DNA from: an uncultured Bacteroidales bacterium
GTDB taxonomy: Bacteria; Bacteroidota; Bacteroidia; Bacteroidales; Muribaculaceae
Direction of reading: 5' to 3'
Assembly (NCBI GenBank): GCA_949289215.1
Contig: CASENC010000035.1
Location: forward strand, 1-64,000
DNA length: 64,000 bases
Shown here in pieces: positions 26,010 to 35,384 of this stretch. Position 1 is the stretch's first letter, and each line of letters opens with the position of its first letter. The position numbers were made by a program, and so were the translations under genes. The notes below the pieces were generated by a model. That model had not been told where the DNA came from. It saw only the letters and a program-made list of their open reading frames with translations, and searched no databases.

Positions 26010-27254
26010 ATGAATCGGAATAGATATTTGTTTGTCATACTGTTATTTATGGCGCTTGCCGCTGGTATAAATGCATTTGCACAGAATGTCGAACAGATTT
26101 ATATGAAAAGCGGGTCTGTCATAGAAGGGTACATTGCAGAGCAGAAACCGGGAAAGCATATAACTTTTCAAACCACGAAAGCAACTATTGTGGTGAATAG
26201 TGATTCTCTTCAAAATAAAAAAACAGAACAGTTTCCGTTGGAAACTTTATCGAAAGAATGGCGAGAATGGGCTGAACAAAATAATAAGTATATAGAGAAT
26301 GAAGGAAAAAGGCAATTAGAATTAACGACTTTGGAATTTAGAAACATAGTATATTCAAAAGTGTTTCTGTTGGAAAAAGGGTCTTTGATTAAGTTCATTG
26401 ATTTGGCCCCCAACAGATACACATTCAAATGGAGTGATATGTATAGGACGGTAAAGAAAAAACGTCCTGAAAATTTGTTTTCCGGTCTTAAAGAAATTCT
26501 TGTTCTCTCAGACAATTCCCGGGTGGAAGGGCAGATTATCGAGCAGTATCCCGGCAAGGATATGAAAATAGAAACTGACGACGGAGAAATTCTTACCTTC
26601 AAATCCAGTAATGTAAAGCAAATCATAACTGAAAAGATTAATGAGAAGATGGATTTGTGGGCGCAGATTCCGTTGTTGGATAAAATTCAAGTAAAAGGCG
26701 AGGATTCCGAGCTGGTGGGTTTCATATCTTCAAGGACATTAGGTAAAGAAATGGTATTTGAATTTGAGGGTGGGGAGAAACGTACAATACCTCAAAATCA
26801 GGTAATTTATTATGCAAAAATACCGAATGAGAAATATGTTGCGGTATATGACAAAATTCTTAAAAATGGAGAAATCCTGTTGGACGAAGAACCCGCCTAT
26901 TTTGTACAGTTGGAAACTGTCGGACAATATATGGTTTTGGGAGATATCGTTTCAGCACAGAAACGAGTAGGCGATACTGTCTGTATTCAAGCTAATCTTG
27001 ATGATGCAGATGTACCTGTGACACTTATAAAAGCTCATATTGAAAGAGTGACTATACCCGGCATGAAAAAGAAGAAAGAGGTTCCTTGTCCTGTTATCAC
27101 ATATCAAGATTTGGTACAGTCACCGCTTCCTTTTGTTCGAGAAACGACACCGCTGGGGAATATAAAAGTCACGTTTGAGGTTAAGGAAGTTGGCGATTAC
27201 GTTTTGTATATACAAGGGCAAGATGGTTATGTTGTCATAAATGTTACAGAATGA
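26010..27254 (+). CDS. exported protein with three related beta repeats
   Basis: Not a family I recognise. The ATG at 26010 gives a good signal peptide (RYLFVILLFMALAAGINAFAQ); a start at 25986 would add eight residues. The mature part holds three copies of a unit: MKSGSVIEGYIAEQKPGKHI (about residue 33), LSDNSRVEGQIIEQYPGKDM (about 172), and GEDSELVGFISSRTLGKEMV (about 238). Each is followed by a hydrophobic strand and a polar loop. The pattern 'G-x-I, PGK, F/I-E-T' suggests small beta barrels. The C-terminus (VKVTFEVKEVGDYVLYIQG) resembles an immunoglobulin-like strand pair. It lies just ahead of the second kinase-WG module, probably in the periplasm. Confidence 0.7.
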   Translation: MNRNRYLFVILLFMALAAGINAFAQNVEQIYMKSGSVIEGYIAEQKPGKHITFQTTKATIVVNSDSLQNKKTEQFPLETLSKEWREWAEQNNKYIENEGKRQLELTTLEFRNIVYSKVFLLEKGSLIKFIDLAPNRYTFKWSDMYRTVKKKRPENLFSGLKEILVLSDNSRVEGQIIEQYPGKDMKIETDDGEILTFKSSNVKQIITEKINEKMDLWAQIPLLDKIQVKGEDSELVGFISSRTLGKEMVFEFEGGEKRTIPQNQVIYYAKIPNEKYVAVYDKILKNGEILLDEEPAYFVQLETVGQYMVLGDIVSAQKRVGDTVCIQANLDDADVPVTLIKAHIERVTIPGMKKKKEVPCPVITYQDLVQSPLPFVRETTPLGNIKVTFEVKEVGDYVLYIQGQDGYVVINVTE

Positions 27255-27317
27255 TACGTTCTGCAAAAATTATTAATGTGAATTTCATCATAAAACCATA
27301 ATAGATCTAACAAAAGT

Positions 27318-28841
27318 ATGGCTATCAGAAAATTACAAGGGCAAAAAGAACGCAACGAAGGTGTCTATTATGAGTTTGACACAGAAGCCGACGTTTTGGG
27401 CCAAGGCGGAATGGGGCGTGTTTTCCTTGGTAAAAGAATTGACAGCAAAGGAGGTGTGTCGCAAGTCGCAATCAAAGTAATGTTTGAGGGCTTGCCGGAA
27501 CTTGTGATAGAACGGGCAAGAAGGGAGGCATCCATCCAAATACGTAACGACAGTTTGGTCTATATGCATGCTTTTATCGAAACAAACGATAAAGACATGT
27601 TTGGAGTGGATGTTACCCACTATCATGTCATAAGTGAATATTTGAATGGCATAAGCTTGGAAAATCTTATCAATGGAAAGTTGGAAGACCGGCATGGTAT
27701 GGTGCATCCTGAAATAGAAGAGCTGTATAATAAATATGTCTCTGACCGCCAACAGGAAGCAACAGAGATTATAAAAAAGATACTGTCGGGAGTAATGGCT
27801 TTGCACGATGTCGGGTACATTCACAGGGATATTGATCCAAGTAATATAATGGTAACTACCGATGGGAAAATAAAATTAATAGATTTCGGTGTTGCCAAAC
27901 AATTGTCGAGGCTGAATACGGCAGACAAGGGGCTTACCTCAACAGGACAGTTTTTGGGCAAGGCCGGGTATGCCGCACCTGAACTTATTTTGGGTGATAT
28001 ACGGCATCAGAATTTTTCTACTGATGTGTATGCCATAGGCATTTTGTATTTTCAATTGCTGACAGGGCATCTGCCTTTTCCCGGAACTTCCTACGACATG
28101 ATGGAGGCTCAGCTGCAAAAGTCAATGCCGCTGAAGATGATAACATCACGGCAAATTAAAGCAGTAATAAAGAAAGCAACTGAGAAGAAACAGTCAGAAC
28201 GTTATGCTACATCATCTCAATTCCGGGCTGCTATTGACTCTTTTGTATTCCCGGAGCCATGGCGTTTAAAACAGGGTATTTTGGTAGGTATCGTTGCGGC
28301 TATTGTCATTGTTGTAGCGGTAGGTATTTATATGGCCATACCGTCTCCGCCTCCTGCTCCTACGCAAGATGATTTGTATCAGACATACTTGAAAGAATTA
28401 AATGATGCCGACAGCCAAAAGGCGGCTGAAGGATTTAAAGGTATGTTGAATTTGGCAGAACAAGGTTATATGCCGGCCATGTACCAAGTGGCATACACCT
28501 ATGTGTGGGCACCTAATGACAGCCTTTCGTCTCGGCGGAAAAAGAACTTAGGCCTAAAAACAGATGCCTTGGGACTTTTGAAAGAAAACTCCAAGAATGA
28601 AGAAGCCATGACTTGGTTGAAGAAAGTTATTCAGGCTTCAGATTCAACTCATTATCAAGCCATGTCTTGGTTGGCACAATATTATCTTAATGGAAAGGTC
28701 GTGAATCGTGATATTGATGTTGCCATCGACTTGCTGAATAAGAGTAGAATAGAAGCGATTAGGAATGGAGATTCGGAATATGTTGACAAAATAGACAAAG
28801 TCATATCGAGAATAAATGAAAAGAAAAATGAAAGCAATTAA
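27318..28841 (+). CDS. membrane Ser/Thr protein kinase with helical-repeat sensor, paralogue 2
   Basis: A 507-residue kinase of the same build and length as the one at 16623. Glycine loop LGQGGMG at 27-33, Lys53 in VAIK, catalytic loop HRDIDPSN, DFG in LIDFGVAK, and APE are all visible; the catalytic-loop Lys is again Asp. A membrane helix (about 317-337, ILVGIVAAIVIVVAVGIYMAI) precedes an exported helical domain with Sel1-like pairs (KGMLNLAEQGYMPAMYQVAYTY; AMSWLAQYYLNGK). The WG-repeat gene begins inside its last codons (26-base overlap), so this kinase and that protein are translationally coupled and probably act together across the inner membrane. Confidence 0.9.
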   Translation: MAIRKLQGQKERNEGVYYEFDTEADVLGQGGMGRVFLGKRIDSKGGVSQVAIKVMFEGLPELVIERARREASIQIRNDSLVYMHAFIETNDKDMFGVDVTHYHVISEYLNGISLENLINGKLEDRHGMVHPEIEELYNKYVSDRQQEATEIIKKILSGVMALHDVGYIHRDIDPSNIMVTTDGKIKLIDFGVAKQLSRLNTADKGLTSTGQFLGKAGYAAPELILGDIRHQNFSTDVYAIGILYFQLLTGHLPFPGTSYDMMEAQLQKSMPLKMITSRQIKAVIKKATEKKQSERYATSSQFRAAIDSFVFPEPWRLKQGILVGIVAAIVIVVAVGIYMAIPSPPPAPTQDDLYQTYLKELNDADSQKAAEGFKGMLNLAEQGYMPAMYQVAYTYVWAPNDSLSSRRKKNLGLKTDALGLLKENSKNEEAMTWLKKVIQASDSTHYQAMSWLAQYYLNGKVVNRDIDVAIDLLNKSRIEAIRNGDSEYVDKIDKVISRINEKKNESN

Positions 28842-30576
28842 TAAATTATTTGTTGGGATTGTGTTGTTGTGTTTGGCATCTCCGGTAAATGCCCAAATTG
28901 CAAAATGGTTAGTTCAACCTACTTATGACCAAATAAAGATGACCGACAGCGGATTGCTGGAAGTCGTTTCCGGAGGGAAAGTTGGGTTCTTATCTACTGA
29001 AGGCAAGAAGGTGCTGCCGATGGCATATGACAGCATCAGCTCTTTTAACGAAGGGAGGGCCTTGCTTTTCAAAGATGGAGAGTTTTACGGTATTACCGAC
29101 CTTCAAGGGAGAACAGTATCATTACAAGAAAGAAACTATGAACTTCCGTATGAGACGGCACGTTTTCAATCAGGCTATTTACTTGTAAAGCAGGATCAAC
29201 AATTTTATTTTATAGATAAAAATGGATATCAAGTATATGGTCCTTTTGCGGAGGCTTATCCATTCTTCAATGGCCATGCTTGCGTTAAATCTTACGTTGA
29301 TTATCTGAAAAAGCCTGAAGAAACCTATTATGATTGCATTGATACTGATGGTCAATCACTGCGGTTACAAGATTATGATAAGGACGATATCAACTTTATG
29401 TCATCATTTAATGACGGGAAGGCCATTATTGTGATAAAAAAACGTTTCTATGTCATAGATTCAAGTACATATGAATTGACTCCTATTTCGACGGACAGTA
29501 CGACGAATAAGAAATCATTGGTAGTCTCAAGAAAAAATGAGATTCAAGGTATGAATAATGAAGAAGGTTACATGGTCTTTGCAAAAAACGGCAAGTTCTT
29601 ATTCGATGAGTTTATGCGTCTAAAATATATGGAGCTATTAGGAAATAAGCCAATAGTAGTTGACTTCCCTGTGAAACCAAAACGAAAATACACAAGCGTA
29701 TTTAGTGAAATAACCGACAAGAATCGGAAAGGTTTGGCTTTGGGTGGAAAAACTCTTTTGCCTCCACAGTTTGATGACGTCCTTCATATGGAAGGCAAAT
29801 TGGCTATAGTGAAAGTTGATGGTAAATGTGGTGTCATAACAGTTGATGAAGAAAGCAACTTGCTGTTTAAGTTAAACAATAATGAGAATATAGGCTTCAA
29901 TCATCAATTTTATGACGCAAAACTGGCTGTTTTAATGCCTCCATATATCAAGTGCGCATCAGCGACAATCATCAGTCATTCAGATGATTGTGAAATACAG
30001 ATAGATTCCCGTACCGAAAGCGAGAATGTTGAAGGCAACACGTTGAGATATAATTGTCGGTTGTCGATACCTAAAAATCTCACGGATACCCTGACAGCCC
30101 ACGACTATTTTTATTCGCTTAAATATGACGGACTGTTATCTATACCACATAAAGTTACAATCTCGGAATGGTATGTAAAATATTATGAGGTAGAACTTTC
30201 CAATACTAATTTTACTGTATCTTCCATCAACGATACAATCACTGTCGAGTTTGATTTGATTAAAACCGATGTGGCAAGGAATGACGAGAGCAATTATTTT
30301 AAAAATATCGAGGTGGTGGCTTCTAATTTCTCAGAACAGCCTATATTAAACAAGATAACGGAGAATCATTATTCATTTCAAATATTCGGCATAGATCAAG
30401 AAAGAATAAACTTCTCGGTTAAAATTACAGAAGTAGGATGTCCGTCGATCGAGTATCCGTTTGAAATGGTATTTGTCAAGCCTAAGCCTCGCGAGAAGAA
30501 TAAGAAGACAACCGTAACTATTGCTCCTGTTCGGAAATCTACTACAGTTCAAAAAGAAATTATCTTATTGGAGTAA
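28816..30576 (+). CDS. exported WG-repeat protein, paralogue 2
   Basis: A 586-residue exported protein (signal about 1-27, ending NAQ). WG-type repeats fill the first 360 residues (SGGKVGFLSTEGKKVLPMAYDSISSF, DGEFYGITDLQGRTV, KNGYQVYGPFAEAYPFFNGHA). A beta-rich C-terminal domain follows and the protein ends in a basic tail (KPKPREKNKKTTVTI). It starts inside the kinase gene at 27318, so the two are produced together. The general order (kinase then WG protein) recurs at 48402/50080. The extracytoplasmic WG domain may sense or transmit a signal to the sensor part of the kinase; this is inferred from coupling only. Confidence 0.85.
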   Translation: MKRKMKAINKLFVGIVLLCLASPVNAQIAKWLVQPTYDQIKMTDSGLLEVVSGGKVGFLSTEGKKVLPMAYDSISSFNEGRALLFKDGEFYGITDLQGRTVSLQERNYELPYETARFQSGYLLVKQDQQFYFIDKNGYQVYGPFAEAYPFFNGHACVKSYVDYLKKPEETYYDCIDTDGQSLRLQDYDKDDINFMSSFNDGKAIIVIKKRFYVIDSSTYELTPISTDSTTNKKSLVVSRKNEIQGMNNEEGYMVFAKNGKFLFDEFMRLKYMELLGNKPIVVDFPVKPKRKYTSVFSEITDKNRKGLALGGKTLLPPQFDDVLHMEGKLAIVKVDGKCGVITVDEESNLLFKLNNNENIGFNHQFYDAKLAVLMPPYIKCASATIISHSDDCEIQIDSRTESENVEGNTLRYNCRLSIPKNLTDTLTAHDYFYSLKYDGLLSIPHKVTISEWYVKYYEVELSNTNFTVSSINDTITVEFDLIKTDVARNDESNYFKNIEVVASNFSEQPILNKITENHYSFQIFGIDQERINFSVKITEVGCPSIEYPFEMVFVKPKPREKNKKTTVTIAPVRKSTTVQKEIILLE

Positions 30577-30589
30577 TAAAATGAATTTG

Positions 30590-30627
30590 TTCAATATAGG
30601 ATACATATCTGTGTATCCTATATTGAA
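30590..30627 (+). terminator. perfect 16-bp hairpin inside the operon, terminator-like
   Basis: Arms TTCAATATAGGATACA (30590-30605) and TGTATCCTATATTGAA (30612-30627) pair without mismatch around a 6-base loop, 14 bases after a stop codon and ahead of the tssH gene. An immediate U run is lacking, though GTTATTTTTAAA follows within about 20 bases. It may be a partial terminator or an RNA-processing site between the regulatory half and the structural half. The 155-base gap holds nothing else I can identify. Confidence 0.5.
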
Positions 30628-30731
30628 TACCAAAGTTATTTTTAAAGGGAAAGAAAGGGTATTATATTACTCTAATAAACTGTAGTGCATATTGTAAGTT
30701 TAAACTACCTAATTTAATATCACTTGGAATT

Positions 30732-32981
30732 ATGACAGATAACTTTAACGAAAGCGCAACCGAGGTTTTCCGGATAGCAGAGGCTTATGCAAAAGAGAAT
30801 ATGAATGCAGCCATTGAGCCTGCACACATTCTCAAAGCCCTTCTCCATAAAGATGTCGGGTTGGTTGGATTCATAGAAAAGACACTGAAGGCCGACTACT
30901 ATTATATTTTAGAATGGGCTGATATGCGTATAAAAATGTTAAAGAAGGATTCGGAACCTTCGCTTGCGAAAGGTTTTTCTGCATTGACAAAAGCAGTTCT
31001 TAATGAAGCCGACAGCCAACGAGCATCTGCGAAGAAAGAATCTATTGATCCTATCAGCTTGCTTATAGCTGTTGTTACACCTGGCGTAGGTTTTACTTTT
31101 GAGCAACTAAAAACTCTTACACTACAGAAAGATGATATAATAGATGCATTAAGAAATTCCAAAAACGATATTGAAACTTCGACTATAGAACGGACTTCCA
31201 AAATGGTCAAAGGCCACGGAAGTAAAAACTTAGAGACTTATTGCATTTTAAAAAATTCGCAACAAGCAGAGGGTAAATTGCCCGAATCCGTTGGATTTGA
31301 AAATGAGTTGGGTGAAATTTATGGTATCCTTGGTCGTAAAACAAAATCTAACATCTTAATTACCGGGGAATCGGGTGTAGGCAAGACTGCATTGATCAAT
31401 GCATTCGTACAAGCCATAGCCAAAGAGAAGGTCCCCAGTTATCTGAATAATGCACAAGTGTATGAATTGGATACGATATCCCTATCTATTGGTGTATCAT
31501 ACAGAAGCGAGATAGAAAGCCGGATGAAAAAAATATTGGATGACTTGTCTGATAGAGATAATGCCATTCTTGTAATTGAATCATTCGACAAGTTGATGGA
31601 TAAGCAGAGTCCGCTCAATGGTACTGTTAATTTATTAAAGTCATCGCTTAGGCAAGGATTGTTGTGTATATGTACTTCTTCCATAGAAGGTTTTACCAAG
31701 TATATTGAAACCGACAAGGAGATTACTGGTAATTTCGAACGCATAATTATAGAAGAGCCATCGGTTGAAACTACGCATAAGATACTTCAATCAGTTGTAA
31801 GAGACTTTGAAACATTTCATAATCTAAAAATTTCAGACGACTTTACGCTTAATGCCATTAAATTGGCTAAGAGATATTTCAGCGAGAAGCATTTGCCGGA
31901 TTCTGCCATAGATTTGATTGACCGCACAATGTCGTTGCTTAGAATCAAGAACGATTTGCATCCAGACAATAAAATTGACGTGGCTTCCACCTCTAATTTG
32001 ATGGAGGTCGTGTCACAAAAAACAGGAATACCTTTAGGCAATGTACAGGCAGCCGAGCGTGATAGGTTGATCAATGCCGAAGAAATACTCAAAAAGCGGG
32101 TGGTTGGTCAAGATCATGCAATCAAAGCTGTGCTTGATGCCATTTATGAATCACGTTCAGGGTTAAACAAAAAGGGGCAGCCAATAGGCAGTTTTTTCTT
32201 CTTAGGTCCGACAGGTACAGGAAAAACAGAGTTAGCCAAGTCGCTTGCCGAATTTCTGTTCCAAGACGATACGGCTATTCTTCGTTTTGATATGTCTGAG
32301 TATAAAGAAGAACATTCCGTAGCTTTACTTTATGGTGCGCCTCCGGGATATGTCGGCTATGAAGAAGGAGGTCTTTTAGTTAACCAAATTAGGCAGAAGC
32401 CGTATTCCATCGTGCTTTTCGATGAGATAGAAAAGGCTCATCGTTCTGTGTTTGATTTGTTTTTACAGATATTAGACGAAGGCAAGTTGCACGACAGATT
32501 GGGTAGGGTAGGTGATTTTTCCAACGCTCTGATTATTTTTACTTCCAATATAGGCAGCCAGTATATATTTGAACAGTTCAAAAAGAATTTAGTTCCTTCC
32601 CACAACGACTTGCTCGAAGTGATGCAGGGTTATTTCCGTCCGGAATTTTTGGCACGATTAACAGAAATAGTTCCGTTTGCTCCTATCAATGAGAAAATTG
32701 TGACTATGATTTTCAATATTCATTTGAAAAACTTATTGAAAACGTTGAATGAACAGAATATCATGCTCACAGTGGATGATAAGGCCGTGCACAAGATTGC
32801 AATGAATGGTTTTAATGCCCAATATGGCGCAAGGCCTATACTTGGAATTCTTCGCAAAGATATTCGTCGCCCATTGTCAAGAATGATAATAGCCGGAGAA
32901 CTGACCGGTGGAGATAAAGTTACGCTTACCATAGATGATGAAAAAGACGAATTGAAATGGGACATAGTACCTCAAGCATAA
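30732..32981 (+). CDS. tssH: T6SS sheath-disassembly ATPase (ClpV-like)
   Basis: A 749-residue double-AAA+ Clp ATPase that would recycle contracted sheath. It has an N-terminal Clp-N repeat domain (about 5-145) and AAA1 with Walker A GESGVGKT at about 212-219. AAA2 has Walker A GPTGTGKT at about 492-499, Walker B VLFDEIEKAH, and the typical GAPPGYVGYEEGG pore loop; the Clp D2-small domain (about 650-735) closes the protein. In AAA1 the Walker B segment reads AILVIESFDKL in place of the usual DE pair. The link between the two AAA parts is short, so the long coiled-coil M domain of ClpB/ClpV appears to be missing. TssB and TssC follow directly. A general ClpB is unlikely given the context. Confidence 0.9.
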   Translation: MTDNFNESATEVFRIAEAYAKENMNAAIEPAHILKALLHKDVGLVGFIEKTLKADYYYILEWADMRIKMLKKDSEPSLAKGFSALTKAVLNEADSQRASAKKESIDPISLLIAVVTPGVGFTFEQLKTLTLQKDDIIDALRNSKNDIETSTIERTSKMVKGHGSKNLETYCILKNSQQAEGKLPESVGFENELGEIYGILGRKTKSNILITGESGVGKTALINAFVQAIAKEKVPSYLNNAQVYELDTISLSIGVSYRSEIESRMKKILDDLSDRDNAILVIESFDKLMDKQSPLNGTVNLLKSSLRQGLLCICTSSIEGFTKYIETDKEITGNFERIIIEEPSVETTHKILQSVVRDFETFHNLKISDDFTLNAIKLAKRYFSEKHLPDSAIDLIDRTMSLLRIKNDLHPDNKIDVASTSNLMEVVSQKTGIPLGNVQAAERDRLINAEEILKKRVVGQDHAIKAVLDAIYESRSGLNKKGQPIGSFFFLGPTGTGKTELAKSLAEFLFQDDTAILRFDMSEYKEEHSVALLYGAPPGYVGYEEGGLLVNQIRQKPYSIVLFDEIEKAHRSVFDLFLQILDEGKLHDRLGRVGDFSNALIIFTSNIGSQYIFEQFKKNLVPSHNDLLEVMQGYFRPEFLARLTEIVPFAPINEKIVTMIFNIHLKNLLKTLNEQNIMLTVDDKAVHKIAMNGFNAQYGARPILGILRKDIRRPLSRMIIAGELTGGDKVTLTIDDEKDELKWDIVPQA

Positions 32982-33001
32982 TCATATAAATTTACAGTAA
33001 T

Positions 33002-33451
33002 ATGGCAAAGAAAACAGTAATTTCTAAAGTCCTTGATGCCGAAGCGGTGGACGGGATAATTGAGTTTCCTCAAAACAGGACGCTCTATGTTGACCAGTTT
33101 ACAGACATGGCACCCGTCAGGCCAGGAGAAGTGTTTCAACCAGAGACAATGGAGGATGTTTTTGAATATTATAAGCCTGAGAAACGCAATGTGCAAATGT
33201 TGGATTTGGATGGTCGCCCCGTAAAGGAGAACTTCAAGTTCAATGCCATTAAGGATTTCGATGATAAGGAACTTATCAAGCAGAGTGCTTATTTGGGACA
33301 GCAAAAGGCTGCAATGGACTCTTATAAAACGATTGAGCAGCAATTGATTAAGAATAAGGTATTGCGTCGTGCTTTCGAGGATGAAGAGGGCAGGAAACAT
33401 TTGGTGGTTGCATTGCAGGCACTACTTGCAGAGTTGGAAAAAGAGAACTAA
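33002..33451 (+). CDS. tssB: T6SS contractile sheath small subunit
   Basis: A 149-residue cytosolic protein that, with TssC, polymerises into the contractile sheath. The length and pattern fit the Bacteroidota TssB: a short N-terminal strand region, then PETMEDVFEYYKPEKRNVQM, then a helical C-terminal half (KELIKQSAYLGQQKAAMDSYKTIEQQL; KHLVVALQALLAELEKEN). It lies 20 bases after tssH and 18 bases before tssC, the classical grouping. The subunit assignment rests on size, order and these features. Confidence 0.88.
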   Translation: MAKKTVISKVLDAEAVDGIIEFPQNRTLYVDQFTDMAPVRPGEVFQPETMEDVFEYYKPEKRNVQMLDLDGRPVKENFKFNAIKDFDDKELIKQSAYLGQQKAAMDSYKTIEQQLIKNKVLRRAFEDEEGRKHLVVALQALLAELEKEN

Positions 33452-33469
33452 TATAATCTTCAGAGAGAT

Positions 33470-34876
33470 ATGTCAGAAGAAATAAAACCGCAAGCACAGG
33501 CAGCCGGTGTAGTCACTAACGCCGAGAGTGCTTATTTAGAAGAAATAAAGAAGATAGACAATCCGGCCGAACGTTTGAAAGAAAGTCTTGAAGGTTTGGA
33601 AGATTATGGAGATTTCGACCTTTTAGAAACCATGGCAGATGGGTTGGAAAACATGAATCCCGAAAACAGGGCTGCAAAAAGAATATTCTTGCAAGACAGT
33701 GAATTTGCAGAACAGCGTAAGCGTCTGAAGACCGATTTGCTTATGTGGTTGAATATTTTGGATAGTGATGCCACTACATCCTCTGAAGCAGTAGAAAAAT
33801 GCCAGGAAGCAGCAAAGGCAGCAGAGAAGAATCTTCTTCAGAATCTTGGTCGCGTACATGAACAGACTCGAAACTTGGAGATAGCTTATCGTTCTCTTGG
33901 GGAGTTTTTTGCAAATTCCGGACAATCTAAGTTGAAATGCCTGAATCTTATCAATATAGATAAAGAGGATCTTGGAGATCCCGACGGACGTGTATTTGCA
34001 GCTGTCAGGGATGAACTAAACAGAAGCTTTGACCGCTTGTCATTAAAGGAAAACTACTCTTTGCTAGTCAGTCCGGGATACCTTGGAAGCAAACAGGTTG
34101 TGAATATGTGGGGACAGATGGCATATCGCAACAAGGTAATGCTGGTAACAGATTATGCCGACTCCCCAACTCTAAAATTGCTGAACAAAGGTTTGGACAA
34201 AGCTAATTTAAGTGATACGGATGCATATTTGGCAAATGTCATAATGGCTTGCAATTATATTCTCGGACGTAAGAAGTCTGATGAGTCGAATGAAGATGAA
34301 GAAGACTTGTTTTTACCACCTTCTGCCGCTATTGCCGGTCGCATGAGCAATACCGATGAAACTCCAATTTCACAAGGTATTGCAGGAAAGAAATATGGTA
34401 CTATAGATATGGCGAAAGGTACTCGGTTAGATTTACTTAAATCGGAACTTACAGCCTTGATAGACAAGGGGGTTGTGCCAATGACCTTTGAAGAAAATCG
34501 TGTAATGGCATTTTCAAATCGTTCTCTTTACAACGGTGCTACTATCGGCTTGCAGGAATATCCCATTGTTCGCGTGTTTGATTGGATTGGGAAAGTATTT
34601 TCTAATTTCTTTAATGATGAGGCATTCAAAAATTGGAATGGCAAATTAGCACAAGAAATCCGTGAACAGGTAATAGATTTTCTTGAAGATTATAAAGGAC
34701 CGGGCAAGCTGATAGAAGGATATTCCAACCCGAAAATTGTTCGCAATGAAAAAACAAAGGATATTGAAATAGAGATAGAATTGAAACCTTTCTTTGCGGC
34801 CAAGAACTTTTATATCAAGTTGACCGGACATAACGGCGACAATGGCATAACCGAATGGACAAACGAGATTAAATAG
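33470..34876 (+). CDS. tssC: T6SS contractile sheath large subunit
   Basis: A 468-residue partner of TssB. The N-terminal third is helical and charged. The centre has strands typical of sheath proteins (NYSLLVSPGYLGSKQVVNMWGQMAYRNKVMLVTDYADSP). The C-terminal part (RSLYNGATIGLQEYPIVRVFDWIGKVFSNFFNDEAF) corresponds to the region that interlocks subunits in contractile tails. The length fits the Bacteroidota TssC type (I believe DUF5458). It is followed by two hcp genes, as expected for a sheath-tube unit. Confidence 0.9.
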   Translation: MSEEIKPQAQAAGVVTNAESAYLEEIKKIDNPAERLKESLEGLEDYGDFDLLETMADGLENMNPENRAAKRIFLQDSEFAEQRKRLKTDLLMWLNILDSDATTSSEAVEKCQEAAKAAEKNLLQNLGRVHEQTRNLEIAYRSLGEFFANSGQSKLKCLNLINIDKEDLGDPDGRVFAAVRDELNRSFDRLSLKENYSLLVSPGYLGSKQVVNMWGQMAYRNKVMLVTDYADSPTLKLLNKGLDKANLSDTDAYLANVIMACNYILGRKKSDESNEDEEDLFLPPSAAIAGRMSNTDETPISQGIAGKKYGTIDMAKGTRLDLLKSELTALIDKGVVPMTFEENRVMAFSNRSLYNGATIGLQEYPIVRVFDWIGKVFSNFFNDEAFKNWNGKLAQEIREQVIDFLEDYKGPGKLIEGYSNPKIVRNEKTKDIEIEIELKPFFAAKNFYIKLTGHNGDNGITEWTNEIK

Positions 34877-34907
34877 TATATTTTCTAACTTTTAATTTTT
34901 ATTGATT

Positions 34908-35318
34908 ATGGCAGCTCCTAGAACAGCTCAACTCAAGGTTGACGGATGCGAGGATCGCGAAGTCACCTATGTACAGTATCAATTCAATCAACAGATTGAC
35001 GTAGAAGGCCAACCTACCGGTACAACCCGTGGCGGTGTCATCAATCTGAAGGTTAAATCAACCGATGCGGGAAACACCGATTTGTTGGAATGGACTTGTG
35101 ATTCCTATGGTTCTAAAAACGGTACTATCACATGGCCGAATAAACTTGGTGGTATCATGAAGACGCTTTCTTTCATAGATGCTTATTGCGTAAGCTATGA
35201 AGAAGTATATGACGATACGAACACCGATCGTATGTATGAGTCTATTACCATTACTTGTCGCCAACTTACCGTAACCGGTAAGGGTAGCGTAGAGTATGAC
35301 AACCACTGGGCACTCTAA
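34908..35318 (+). CDS. hcp: T6SS tube protein Hcp (TssD), copy 1
   Basis: A 136-residue ring-forming tube protein. The ATG at 34908 (MAAPRTAQLKVDG) is preferred to a TTG two codons upstream. The beta-rich pattern fits the Bacteroidota TssD type: QLKVDGCEDREVTYVQYQFNQQID, then TRGGVINLKVKSTDAGNTDLLEWT, then YESITITCRQLTVTGKGSVEYDNHW with its terminal aromatic. It is followed by a hairpin and then by a second, divergent hcp gene. It probably forms the bulk of the tube; the hairpin could make its mRNA level higher than that of downstream genes. Confidence 0.9.
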   Translation: MAAPRTAQLKVDGCEDREVTYVQYQFNQQIDVEGQPTGTTRGGVINLKVKSTDAGNTDLLEWTCDSYGSKNGTITWPNKLGGIMKTLSFIDAYCVSYEEVYDDTNTDRMYESITITCRQLTVTGKGSVEYDNHWAL

Positions 35319-35332
35319 AATGCGTAAATCGA

Positions 35333-35369
35333 AAATGGTGACTGCTTGTATTACAGGTAGTCACCATTT
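35333..35369 (+). terminator. intra-operon hairpin between the two hcp genes
   Basis: A perfect 11-bp stem (AAATGGTGACT at 35333-35343 with AGTCACCATTT at 35359-35369) has A-rich left and T-rich right sides, 15 bases after the stop of the first hcp gene. It looks like a partial terminator or a 3' stabiliser that would raise the first hcp transcript over the genes beyond. Confidence 0.55.
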
Positions 35370-35384
35370 AAAAACAATCGTGAC

